Positions 7,646-15,462 of a stretch of 64,000 nucleotides of DNA are shown here, one piece after another; the first letter of the stretch is position 1, and the number at the start of each line of letters is the position of its first letter. This DNA is from Microbacterium mitrae (GTDB lineage Bacteria; Actinomycetota; Actinomycetes; Actinomycetales; Microbacteriaceae). The notes beneath the pieces were generated by a model. That model did not search any database. It saw only the letters and a list, made by a program, of their open reading frames with translations, and was not told the origin of the DNA. Both the position numbers and the translations under genes were made by a program. The stretch is taken from the NCBI RefSeq assembly GCF_008017445.1, contig NZ_VRSW01000006.1:1-64000 (forward strand). The letters are read 5' to 3'.

Positions 7646-10180
7646 TCAATCGCCCTTCTCTGCCGCCAGTCTCCGATTGGTCTTAGCCGTCGCCACAGCG
7701 GTGTAAGGGTCTTCGGGCCAGGGGTGCTTCAGATACCGGCCGCGCGTCTCAGCCCGAACCTGCGCATAGGGCCCGGCCCAGAACGAGGCCAGGTCTGCCG
7801 TTACCGCCAGCGGATGACCGCCGGGAGACAGCAAATGGAAGATGACCGGAACTCTCCCGCCAGCGACCCGCGGAGATTCCAGCATTCCGAAGCACTCCTG
7901 CAGCTTCACCGCAACCACGGCCGACGGGTTGACGTCGTCGTGAAGCGAGTACTGCACCCGGATCATCGCGCCGCTCGCCACCCGCAGACGTTCCGGAACA
8001 AGCTCATCAAAGGCGACGGCCTCGGGCCATGGCAGCAACCGTCGCAGTGCCGAGGTCAAGTCGATCTTCGACACCGACTTGCCTGCCGCGAGCGCGGACA
8101 TCTCGGGCGCGAGCCACTCGTCCAGTCGAGCGAGCAACGCATCGTCCGACATCGACGGCCACGGTTCGCCGATCACGCGGTGCAACAACGCGAGCCGCGA
8201 GCGCAATGCGACCGCGCTCTCCGCCCACTCGAACAGGTCGAGCCCGCGAGCTTGCAGAGCGCGACGCACAGCGGCTTCCGTTTCGACCCCGGCTTTCACA
8301 GACACCGGAACCGAGGAGCGCACGATAGCGCCGACTCGCTTTTCGCGGCGGGCGACCACGCGACCGTCGGTGAAGGTCGCTTCGATCCGATCTGTCGTCA
8401 AGTGCTTTGCGGCGACGAGCGCAGACTCTTCATCAAGCGCCGCCGCGGACCGGATGACGGCACCCGTTCCCGCGGCGACCCGACTCGTCGCGCGCGTGAT
8501 GTCGGCGACGGCCAGCCACTCGCCACCCGCCAGCTCTCCTGCGACTCCTGCCCTGGTTCCGGACGCCAGCTGAAACACCCCGTCTGCCACCCGGCGCGCG
8601 ATGCGATCGGGAAACGCGAGCGCCACGATGAGGCCGACGGAATCAGCGCGGGTGGAACCATTTGCTCGGCCCGCGAGGCGGGTGAAGCGATCAACCTCAC
8701 GGCTCCAGGAGCGATGCTGCGGATGCCTGCCATCGCGCAGCGCCCGCAGCGTGGCGTCGAGGTCAGCGTCGTCGGCGCGAATGTCGTCGTTCACCGCGGC
8801 GACGACCTCGGCCGCGACTCGTGAACCCACAAGCTCAGCCCCATCGAGCAGCGCTCGCGCGAGCCGCGGGTCAGCGGGTATGCGGGCGAGCTTGTGGCCG
8901 AGCGCCGTTGCCTTCCCCTGGGCATCGACAGCACCCAGGGCCTGGAGTGCGGTTTCGGCACGCGCCACCGCGGTGGCTGGCAGCGCGTCGGGCAAACGCA
9001 GACCCTCACCGCGTGGAGCGCCCCAGCAGGCCAACAGGAGCGCGGCATCGGTGAGGTCGGTGGACAACATCTCTGGGGTACCGAATGCGGGGGCGGCAGC
9101 GAACGTGCGTTCATCGACGCAGCGGATCACGGTGCCCGGCCCGAGACGCGCGGCACGACCGGCGCGCTGCACGGCGGATGCGCGTGGGGTTGAGACGGTT
9201 ACAAGGCCTGACATCCCGCGGCCGGAGTCGTACATCGGAACTCTCGATAGGCAGGAGTCCACCACGATGCTCACGCCCGGAACCGTGAGCGACGACTCAG
9301 CGATCGAAGTCGCGACGATAATTCGTGTCTGCTGGCCAGCACCGCGTTCTGAGACGGCGCGATCCTGTTCGCGAACCGGTGCCTGACCATGGAGTTCGAG
9401 CACATCGGCGTCACGCACATCGTCGCGCAGATGCATCGCGATCACGCTTACCTCGCGCGCGCCTGGCGCAAACACCAAGATGTCGGTGTCTGGTTCGTGG
9501 CCATGCGCGTCTACCGCGACCTGCGCAACGTGGCGCAGAAAGCCGGGGGTTACGCCTCGTTCATCCATGCGGTCGCCCGGCGGTGGTGCCCATCTAATGT
9601 CGAGCGGATGCGCGACCGAATCGTGCGACACGATCGGCGCCGGATCGGAGTCGCCCAGAACAGCGGCGAACCGCTCGGCGTCGACGGTCGCCGACATGGC
9701 GACAACGACGATGTCGTCGCGGAGCTGGCGCACTTCGCCCAGCAACCCGATGAGGAGATCGGTGTCGATTGCGCGCTCGTGAACTTCATCGAGGATGACG
9801 GCGCCAACGTCGGTGAGTCCGGGATCATCCATGAGCCGCCGCAGCAGAACCCCCGGCGTCACCATCTCGATCCGTGTTTCATCGGTCATCGAGCGCTCGC
9901 CACGCACAGTGAACCCCACACGGTCGCCGAGGTTTGAATTGTCGAGGCTCGCGAGGCGACGCGCCGCGGCGCGGGCCGCCACCCGTCTCGGCTGGGTCAC
10001 GATGACGCGGCCTTCGACACGGTTGGCGACAAGGGGCGGGACCAGGGTGGTCTTTCCTGTTCCGGGTGCGGCTGTGATGACGATTGCGTCAGTTGCGTCG
10101 AGCGCGGTGTCGACGTTGCCAAGAGCACCCTTGAACGCCAACCCGCGCCCGATAGCGGCGAGGTCAAAATCGGCGGTCAT
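7646..10180 (-). CDS. hrpB: ATP-dependent RNA helicase HrpB
   Basis: An 844-residue DEAH-family helicase of normal HrpB length. Walker A AAPGTGKT is at 37-44, DEVH at 131-134, then SAT (motif III) and QRAGRAAR (motif VI), followed by the long HrpB-specific C-terminal region. HrpB proteins are presumed RNA helicases; their cellular task in actinobacteria is unclear. The ATG was chosen because GGGAAGG lies about 9 bases upstream; the extra 25 codons upstream are arginine/histidine-rich and unlikely to be translated. It is convergent with hipA, with 36 bases between the stops. Confidence 0.93.
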   Translation of the reverse strand: MTADFDLAAIGRGLAFKGALGNVDTALDATDAIVITAAPGTGKTTLVPPLVANRVEGRVIVTQPRRVAARAAARRLASLDNSNLGDRVGFTVRGERSMTDETRIEMVTPGVLLRRLMDDPGLTDVGAVILDEVHERAIDTDLLIGLLGEVRQLRDDIVVVAMSATVDAERFAAVLGDSDPAPIVSHDSVAHPLDIRWAPPPGDRMDERGVTPGFLRHVAQVAVDAHGHEPDTDILVFAPGAREVSVIAMHLRDDVRDADVLELHGQAPVREQDRAVSERGAGQQTRIIVATSIAESSLTVPGVSIVVDSCLSRVPMYDSGRGMSGLVTVSTPRASAVQRAGRAARLGPGTVIRCVDERTFAAAPAFGTPEMLSTDLTDAALLLACWGAPRGEGLRLPDALPATAVARAETALQALGAVDAQGKATALGHKLARIPADPRLARALLDGAELVGSRVAAEVVAAVNDDIRADDADLDATLRALRDGRHPQHRSWSREVDRFTRLAGRANGSTRADSVGLIVALAFPDRIARRVADGVFQLASGTRAGVAGELAGGEWLAVADITRATSRVAAGTGAVIRSAAALDEESALVAAKHLTTDRIEATFTDGRVVARREKRVGAIVRSSVPVSVKAGVETEAAVRRALQARGLDLFEWAESAVALRSRLALLHRVIGEPWPSMSDDALLARLDEWLAPEMSALAAGKSVSKIDLTSALRRLLPWPEAVAFDELVPERLRVASGAMIRVQYSLHDDVNPSAVVAVKLQECFGMLESPRVAGGRVPVIFHLLSPGGHPLAVTADLASFWAGPYAQVRAETRGRYLKHPWPEDPYTAVATAKTNRRLAAEKGD

Positions 10181-10451
10181 GTGTCTACCTTCCCGGTGGG
10201 GATTGTGTCGTTTTCGGTACGTCGCTTCACAGACGCGAGCGCAACGGCCAGGCAACCGTGGAGTGGTCTACTTTCCGGCCGGTCGACTGTTCGACTTTGG
10301 CTGATGACACAATGCTCGCCGCAGGATTCCTCCGGGCTTCATCTGCCCGCGCCCGTACCGGTCCTTTCGGTCTGGTTTGATTCCTTTGCGTATCGGACGA
10401 ACCCGACACCGCGCAGCGTTCTCGCTTCAATGCATACGCTACCCTCAAGCC

Positions 10452-12020
10452 ATGCCCCAGTTGAGCGTCGCCAATCGCACACTCTCTCGCATCCCAAAGC
10501 GAGCCGAAAAGCAAGAAATCGAGGTGCTCCACCGCACGTTCTCTGATTCGGGAGTCTTTGATGTCATCGACACCGTCGATAGCCAGATCATCTACGGGCG
10601 CCGTGGAACAGGAAAAACCCACGCGCTGAACTACCTAGCGAGCGAGAAACGTGAAAGCGGTGAGTTGGCTGTCTACCTCGATCTCCGCACTGTTGGTAGC
10701 CCAACGGGGGTCACTGGTGGCCCTCCCGCTGATCGAGCCGAGCGCGCAACGCGACTGCTGATTGACATTCTCGGAGCCTTGCACGAGGAGTTACTGTCCA
10801 GCGCCCTGGAAGGCGCCACCACCGGGGACGAATTATTGGTTGCGCGCGCCAACGCCTTCGCGCAAGCAATTGCTCGCGTTCGCGTCGAGGGGACGGTGTC
10901 CCGCGGGCGCACAAGTCGCCAATCAACATCATCGGGATCCAATTTCGCTGCCGAGCTATCTGGGGGTTTTCACGGTGGTCGTGTAACAGCGGCGACTATC
11001 GCAGGCGAGACTTCCTCGAATGAGCACCGGGAGGAGGTCAATGGTGTCGAAACACACGAAATCCACTTTGGTGAGGTCTCACGAGCGCTTCGTGATCTCA
11101 CCGAGAGCTTGGCAACCAAACGCTTGTGGATATTGATCGATGAATGGTCGAGCCTTCCGCCAGAACTGCAGCCTTTCCTTGCAGAATTCCTTCTTCGCTC
11201 GGTTCTTCCGCTTAAGAAAATCGTGGTGAAGATCGCGGCTATCGAGCACCAGTCCGTATTCCGCACGACAAGTGGAGACGCAACCATCGGGTTCGAAGTC
11301 GGGGCCGATATATCGGCGAACGTCAACCTTGATGATTTCATGGTCTATGAAGGAAACGAGGAGCGGAGCGTCGAGTTCTTCAGCGACTTGTTCACGCGCC
11401 ACGTCGCTGCGGGAGAGGGCCTGGTGCCTGGTATCGACACCTCGGTTCCGTCCTCGGTAATCACCGTGGCTTTCTCAGATTCCCGCGCATTCGCGGAGCT
11501 TGTCCGCGCGGCTGAGGGTGTACCCCGCGACGCACTGAATATTGCTGGCATCGCAGCCACCCATGCGCTCGACACGAAAATCACGGTTCCCCTAGTTCGT
11601 CAAGCTGCACGCGACTGGTACCAGTCTGACAAACTGAAGGCGCTCGAGAGTCGACAAGAAGCAATCAGGCTACTGCATTGGATCATCGATGAGGTTATCC
11701 GAGGGAAGAAAGCCCGTGCGTTCCTTGTCACAGAAGATGAATCGCATAGTCCAGAGATTCTTACGCTCTTCGACGCACGCGTGTTGCACCTTGTGCGGCG
11801 GGGATATTCTGCGCAAGACGATCCTGGTGTGCGGTACAACATCTGGAACATTGATTTCGGCGCCTATGTCGACCTCATACGCACCAAGAACGCGCCGCAG
11901 GGCGCCCTCGCTATCGGCAATGATGATTCAACGTTTGCAACAGTAGATGTGCCAGCCGAAGACAGACGCGCCATTCGGCGAGCGATCCTGACGCTCAAGG
12001 ACTTCGCATCACCCAGATAG
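10452..12020 (+). CDS. ORC/Cdc6-like P-loop ATPase
   Basis: A 522-residue protein with a Walker A GRRGTGKTH at 49-57 and a Walker B ending in IDEW (D230, E231) after a hydrophobic strand. The N-terminus (residues 22-45) and P-loop context resemble the stand-alone ORC-CDC6 family AAA ATPases seen in bacterial accessory regions. No nuclease or membrane domain is visible. Codons are less GC-biased than in neighbouring housekeeping genes, a hint of horizontal origin. There is no clear ribosome binding site at the ATG; TACGCT or TACCCT just upstream could be the -10 of a leaderless or short-leader transcript. Its function is unknown; a role in defence is inferred from the neighbours only. Confidence 0.7.
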   Translation: MPQLSVANRTLSRIPKRAEKQEIEVLHRTFSDSGVFDVIDTVDSQIIYGRRGTGKTHALNYLASEKRESGELAVYLDLRTVGSPTGVTGGPPADRAERATRLLIDILGALHEELLSSALEGATTGDELLVARANAFAQAIARVRVEGTVSRGRTSRQSTSSGSNFAAELSGGFHGGRVTAATIAGETSSNEHREEVNGVETHEIHFGEVSRALRDLTESLATKRLWILIDEWSSLPPELQPFLAEFLLRSVLPLKKIVVKIAAIEHQSVFRTTSGDATIGFEVGADISANVNLDDFMVYEGNEERSVEFFSDLFTRHVAAGEGLVPGIDTSVPSSVITVAFSDSRAFAELVRAAEGVPRDALNIAGIAATHALDTKITVPLVRQAARDWYQSDKLKALESRQEAIRLLHWIIDEVIRGKKARAFLVTEDESHSPEILTLFDARVLHLVRRGYSAQDDPGVRYNIWNIDFGAYVDLIRTKNAPQGALAIGNDDSTFATVDVPAEDRRAIRRAILTLKDFASPR

Positions 12021-12211
12021 CCGGACCCGAATTATGCCGAAGATTCCTCTCACGCGACCTCAGAGACGCCAAGAAACAAACTGCCGCCGGAGCCGACCGG
12101 GACGTTACTTGATGAGAGGAGAGCCCAGCTTCTGACCGAGCGGGAGCATCATGCAGTTTCCGTTCTACAGGGGCGATCTCTGGCACTTCACCAACAATGC
12201 GGGCCGATGCC

Positions 12212-12460
12212 CTAATCCGGGAACTCAACGTGCCGTATCTTCATCGGCGACAGCGCCGCATCGAGGAGAGCTGGGCGCACGAAACGGTAGTGAAATTCGT
12301 CTAGCCGGGACTGCGAGGTGGGCGCCGCAAGCGCTGCCAACTCCGCAACGTCGATCTCGCTGCTAGCTTCAACATCTACGCGGCAAGGGAAGGGTTCGAC
12401 GCTGAGTGTGCCCGCTACCAGAGTCGGCATGGCATAGTCGCGTACCCACGCAGCCAATCT
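12212..12460 (-). pseudogene. In-frame continuation of the gene at 12461-13231, beyond a stop codon
   Basis: Directly after the TAA that ends the upstream reading frame, the same frame stays open for a further 82 codons, starting RLAAWVRDYAMPTLVAG and ending MKIRHVEFPD. Composition and amphipathic pattern are protein-like. The simplest view is that one substitution created the stop and this is the severed C-terminus. A TTG at 12457 could restart translation just after the stop, but no ribosome binding site is visible. Confidence 0.5.
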
Positions 12461-13231
12461 TTATAGTTCCGCTGCTGGCGAGACCACCCACGTGGAAGGT
12501 GCTGGTCGCGCGATGCATAAGCTCGGGTAACTGTCGATCAACCGGACCTCGCCAACACGCCCATCTGGAGCCGCCCGGGAACCGATGGTCACCGGCTCGG
12601 CAAGGAGACCGAGACCAGTGAGAGCACCGTCCTCGCCGTGGATGAGCTGTCGCGCAACGCTCGCACGAATCGATCGGTGTTTGTCGGTATTCGAGTACTC
12701 CTGAAGAAGAATGAGCGGGTGTACAACTTCGGGGTTGCGTCCGGCCGCTGCGACTAGGCGGTGCGGGATGGACGGGATGCCGCTGTCATCGCGGAATGGC
12801 TGAAGAGATGACACTCGCTCGTGGAGTTCCGTAGTTGGGTCACCCAACGCCGGAACATCCTTCCGGATGCGCTTGGCCCACTCATTGAATTTCAACTTCT
12901 CCTGGTAGGCCGGCAAAGCTACCTTTCGCGATGCCACGTCCGAGAGTAAACCTTGCTCTAGCTCGACCAGGTACCAGACAACGTTGTCAAGTGCCGTACG
13001 GAGATGATGGATGCCTTCCGAAAAGAGAAGTGCTACATCATACGGTACTGGCGAGATTGCCGACACCTCGACGCGAGTACGTCCGTCAGCTGAACGCAGC
13101 TCCGTTAGCTCAATCGGATCGGACTTCGACCAATCGAGCGATCGCATAGCAATTCGATAGAAGCTGTCGTCGGCGCGCGAAAGCCTCGCGACGATCGGAG
13201 CGAGCTGTTGCGGGAGCCAGTTCTTCAGCAC
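12461..13231 (-). CDS. Uncharacterised protein with HHLRTALD and DKHR motifs, probably truncated
   Basis: A 256-residue frame containing HHLRTALDNVVWYLV in the first half and YSNTDKHRS in the second. These marks recur in uncharacterised actinobacterial proteins of helical, HEPN-like appearance; an RNase role is possible but not shown. It starts with GTG and lacks a strong ribosome binding site. The frame ends at a TAA but continues open in the same frame to 12212 with plausible protein sequence, so this is probably a nonsense-interrupted gene. It lies between an orphan ATPase and a DUF5677-like gene in an accessory region. Confidence 0.55.
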   Translation of the reverse strand: MLKNWLPQQLAPIVARLSRADDSFYRIAMRSLDWSKSDPIELTELRSADGRTRVEVSAISPVPYDVALLFSEGIHHLRTALDNVVWYLVELEQGLLSDVASRKVALPAYQEKLKFNEWAKRIRKDVPALGDPTTELHERVSSLQPFRDDSGIPSIPHRLVAAAGRNPEVVHPLILLQEYSNTDKHRSIRASVARQLIHGEDGALTGLGLLAEPVTIGSRAAPDGRVGEVRLIDSYPSLCIARPAPSTWVVSPAAEL

Positions 13232-13398
13232 ATCTAAGTATCCCGGACGGATGGCCTATCCCGATCTCATCCACGGCCGGCGACTTACTCGGACGAAGGC
13301 AAAGCCACGTGCTTCCTCTCCACGTTTCGCTACGGCTGGTTCGCAGAAACCACAGACCCGCCGCTCGCGACACACCGCCGCGGTCTTCACCACGAACG

Positions 13399-13404
13399 TA
13401 CTAT
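13399..13404 (+). promoter_or_regulatory. -10 element for a probable leaderless transcript
   Basis: TACTAT lies 9 bases before the ATG at 13414, placing the expected transcription start at or next to the start codon. No ribosome binding site is present, so a leaderless mRNA is likely. Confidence 0.4.
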
Positions 13405-13413
13405 GCTTCGTGC

Positions 13414-14013
13414 ATGAAGAGGTCAGAGCCTTTCGACGCATCGGCCATATCTGCGGAGATTTCCATCGCGCGGTCCGAAGGTCGCGCGATGGTTGCTGGC
13501 GCGCTTGATTTTCTACTCCACGACGATGCGTTACACGAAGACGATCTCGCATACTTCGCTTTTTTGGAGCGTGCACAAGCAATGCACATCGGAGTTGTCG
13601 ATCTGGTTGAACGCGGAAATCCAATCGCATCCGTGACGCTCCTGCGGGCATTTGCAGAGAATCTCGCTGTTGTGTACTACCTCGCCGATCGGCCCAGCGA
13701 GGTTCAGAAACTTGGTCCAGGCGCAACCCAAGGGTTCCCAATTGGACGCGTGATTGCCGCGGCGAACAAGTCCCTCCCGGGCTTCAAGGATCTCTATGCG
13801 CACTGGAGCAATATCGCGCATCCATCAGGCAAAGGCGGTTTCCATACACTCGACGTGTCAGACGACGGAACCTTCACGTGGCAGTCACACCCAAAGTTCC
13901 GGTCACTCGACGATGCTCACCAGATACTCGACTGGCTCAGCGATCTATGCAGCCTGACCCGCCAAATCATTGTGCACACGGGAGCACGGCTCTCTAATGG
14001 CACACACGACTGA
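13414..14013 (+). CDS. DUF5677-like uncharacterised protein
   Basis: A 199-residue, mostly helical protein. The segment SVTLLRAFAENLAVVYYLADRP (roughly residues 72-93), followed later by LYAHWSNIAHPSGKGG, resembles the arginine/glutamate and Y..(W/L)S..xHP pattern of DUF5677-type proteins, whose function is unknown. The ATG at 13414 is chosen over an upstream frame that is arginine-rich and non-conserved in style. A TACTAT element 9 bases before the ATG suggests a leaderless message. It is divergent from the interrupted gene upstream. Confidence 0.6.
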   Translation: MKRSEPFDASAISAEISIARSEGRAMVAGALDFLLHDDALHEDDLAYFAFLERAQAMHIGVVDLVERGNPIASVTLLRAFAENLAVVYYLADRPSEVQKLGPGATQGFPIGRVIAAANKSLPGFKDLYAHWSNIAHPSGKGGFHTLDVSDDGTFTWQSHPKFRSLDDAHQILDWLSDLCSLTRQIIVHTGARLSNGTHD

Positions 14014-14209
14014 CGGTTCGATCGCATCAACCGATGTGCAGAGACGGCACGGCTTGCTTGTTTGGGTTCTTTCTGGATTTCAGTCTCGAAGGATTCTATT
14101 CACCCGAATATTCCCTGCCGAATCCGGCCCCATGGCAACAACCCAGGCATAGCCTTGAAGTAGACCCCGCAACACACCCAACAGCGGGCTCAAAAACAAG
14201 GAGCAAATC

Positions 14210-15253
14210 ATGCGCGCCGTACGTTTCACCGACTGGAAGACCAAGCCGTCGCTGAAAGAGGTTCCTAAGCCCACCCCCGGCCCGGGCGAGGTGCTACTGA
14301 AGGTTGCGGGAGCTGGCGCGTGCCACTCGGACGTCGCGATCTATGCCGACTTTGAGGCTGGCATAGTTCACGGGCTCGACCCCGAATACACGCTCGGCCA
14401 CGAGAACTCGGGCTGGGTTGAAGAGGTTGGCGAGGGCGTCACCGGATTCACCAAGGGCGACGCCTACCTCGTGTTCGGCCCCATCGGCTGCGGCCACTGC
14501 ACCGCATGTTCGCGCGGCCAAGACACCTACTGCGAGAACGCCGCCACCAACCCGTACCAGGGCATCGGCCTCGGTCGCGACGGCGGCATGGCTGAATACC
14601 TTACGGTTCCGGCTCGCAACCTCATCCCCCTCGGCGACGCAGACCCGGTCGCCGCAGCACCCCTCGCAGACGCTGCCCTCACGCCGTATCACGCCATGAA
14701 GCTGTCACTCCCCCAGCTCAACAAGGGCGGCGCGACCGCTCTCGTCATCGGCCTCGGCGGCCTCGGCCAGATCGCCGTACAGATCATCAAGGCCCTCACC
14801 GGCGCGACCGTCATCGCCACCGACATGAAGCCCGAAGCGATGGAACTCGCCGCCTCGCGCGGCGCCATCACGGTACCCGGCGGAGAAGGCCAGGTCGAGA
14901 AGATCCGCGAAATCACCGGCGGACGCGGCGTCGACGCCATCTTCGACTTCGTCGGCATCAAGCCCACGATCGAACTCGGCCAGCAGACCATGGCGCAGGG
15001 CGGGCGCCTCACCGTCGTCGGCATCGCCGGCGGCGTCGTTGAGTGGTCGTTCTTCACCAACCCCTACGAAGCCGTCATCACCAACACCTACTGGGGCACG
15101 ATCGAAGACCTCCACGAGGTCGTCAAGATGTACCAGGCGGGCCAAATCGTTCCCGATGTGCAGCGCTTCACCATGGACCAAGCACTCGAAGCCTACGAAC
15201 TCCTCGAATCGGGCAAGCTCTCGGCACGCGCCGTCGTCATGCCCAACGAATAA
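14210..15253 (+). CDS. Zinc-dependent NAD(P) alcohol dehydrogenase
   Basis: A 347-residue medium-chain dehydrogenase. The catalytic zinc site is represented by ACHSD (C38) and GHEN near 63-66; the four structural-zinc cysteines occur in the CGHCTACSRGQDTYC segment; the Rossmann motif GLGGLG is near 178-183. The family oxidises primary or secondary alcohols with NAD(P)+; the natural substrate is unknown. The start has an excellent site, AAGGAG, 7 bases upstream. It is a single gene followed by a GC-rich terminator, so it is probably transcribed alone. Confidence 0.93.
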   Translation: MRAVRFTDWKTKPSLKEVPKPTPGPGEVLLKVAGAGACHSDVAIYADFEAGIVHGLDPEYTLGHENSGWVEEVGEGVTGFTKGDAYLVFGPIGCGHCTACSRGQDTYCENAATNPYQGIGLGRDGGMAEYLTVPARNLIPLGDADPVAAAPLADAALTPYHAMKLSLPQLNKGGATALVIGLGGLGQIAVQIIKALTGATVIATDMKPEAMELAASRGAITVPGGEGQVEKIREITGGRGVDAIFDFVGIKPTIELGQQTMAQGGRLTVVGIAGGVVEWSFFTNPYEAVITNTYWGTIEDLHEVVKMYQAGQIVPDVQRFTMDQALEAYELLESGKLSARAVVMPNE

Positions 15254-15277
15254 CATTCGCGCATTCGTCTTCGGGCG

Positions 15278-15317
15278 AAAGGGGCGCCTGGAACCATGGG
15301 GTTGCGGGCGCCCCTTG
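15278..15317 (+). terminator. Terminator after the alcohol dehydrogenase gene
   Basis: Arms GGGGCGCC (15281-15288) and GGCGCCCC (15307-15314), flanked by AAA and TT, lie 25 bases after the stop. The loop holds GGAACC. The same stem sequence recurs at 30093-30132. Confidence 0.8.
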
Positions 15318-15462
15318 CTTTCGGAGGCGTCGGGAGACGTGGCGAGCCGCTGACGCCGATGGCGGCAGCATCCGCCAGGATGGAAGTGCCACGAGAAGTG
15401 GGTTGGAAGAACACACGCTCCGGATGACAGCGTTGCCGCCACCGAGCAGATTAGGTGCCGCC

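Noticed and set aside
14014..14209. Possible tRNA between the DUF5677-like gene and the alcohol dehydrogenase gene
   Set aside because: A GGTTCGATC-like T-loop string occurs, but no acceptor stem or anticodon arm could be formed.
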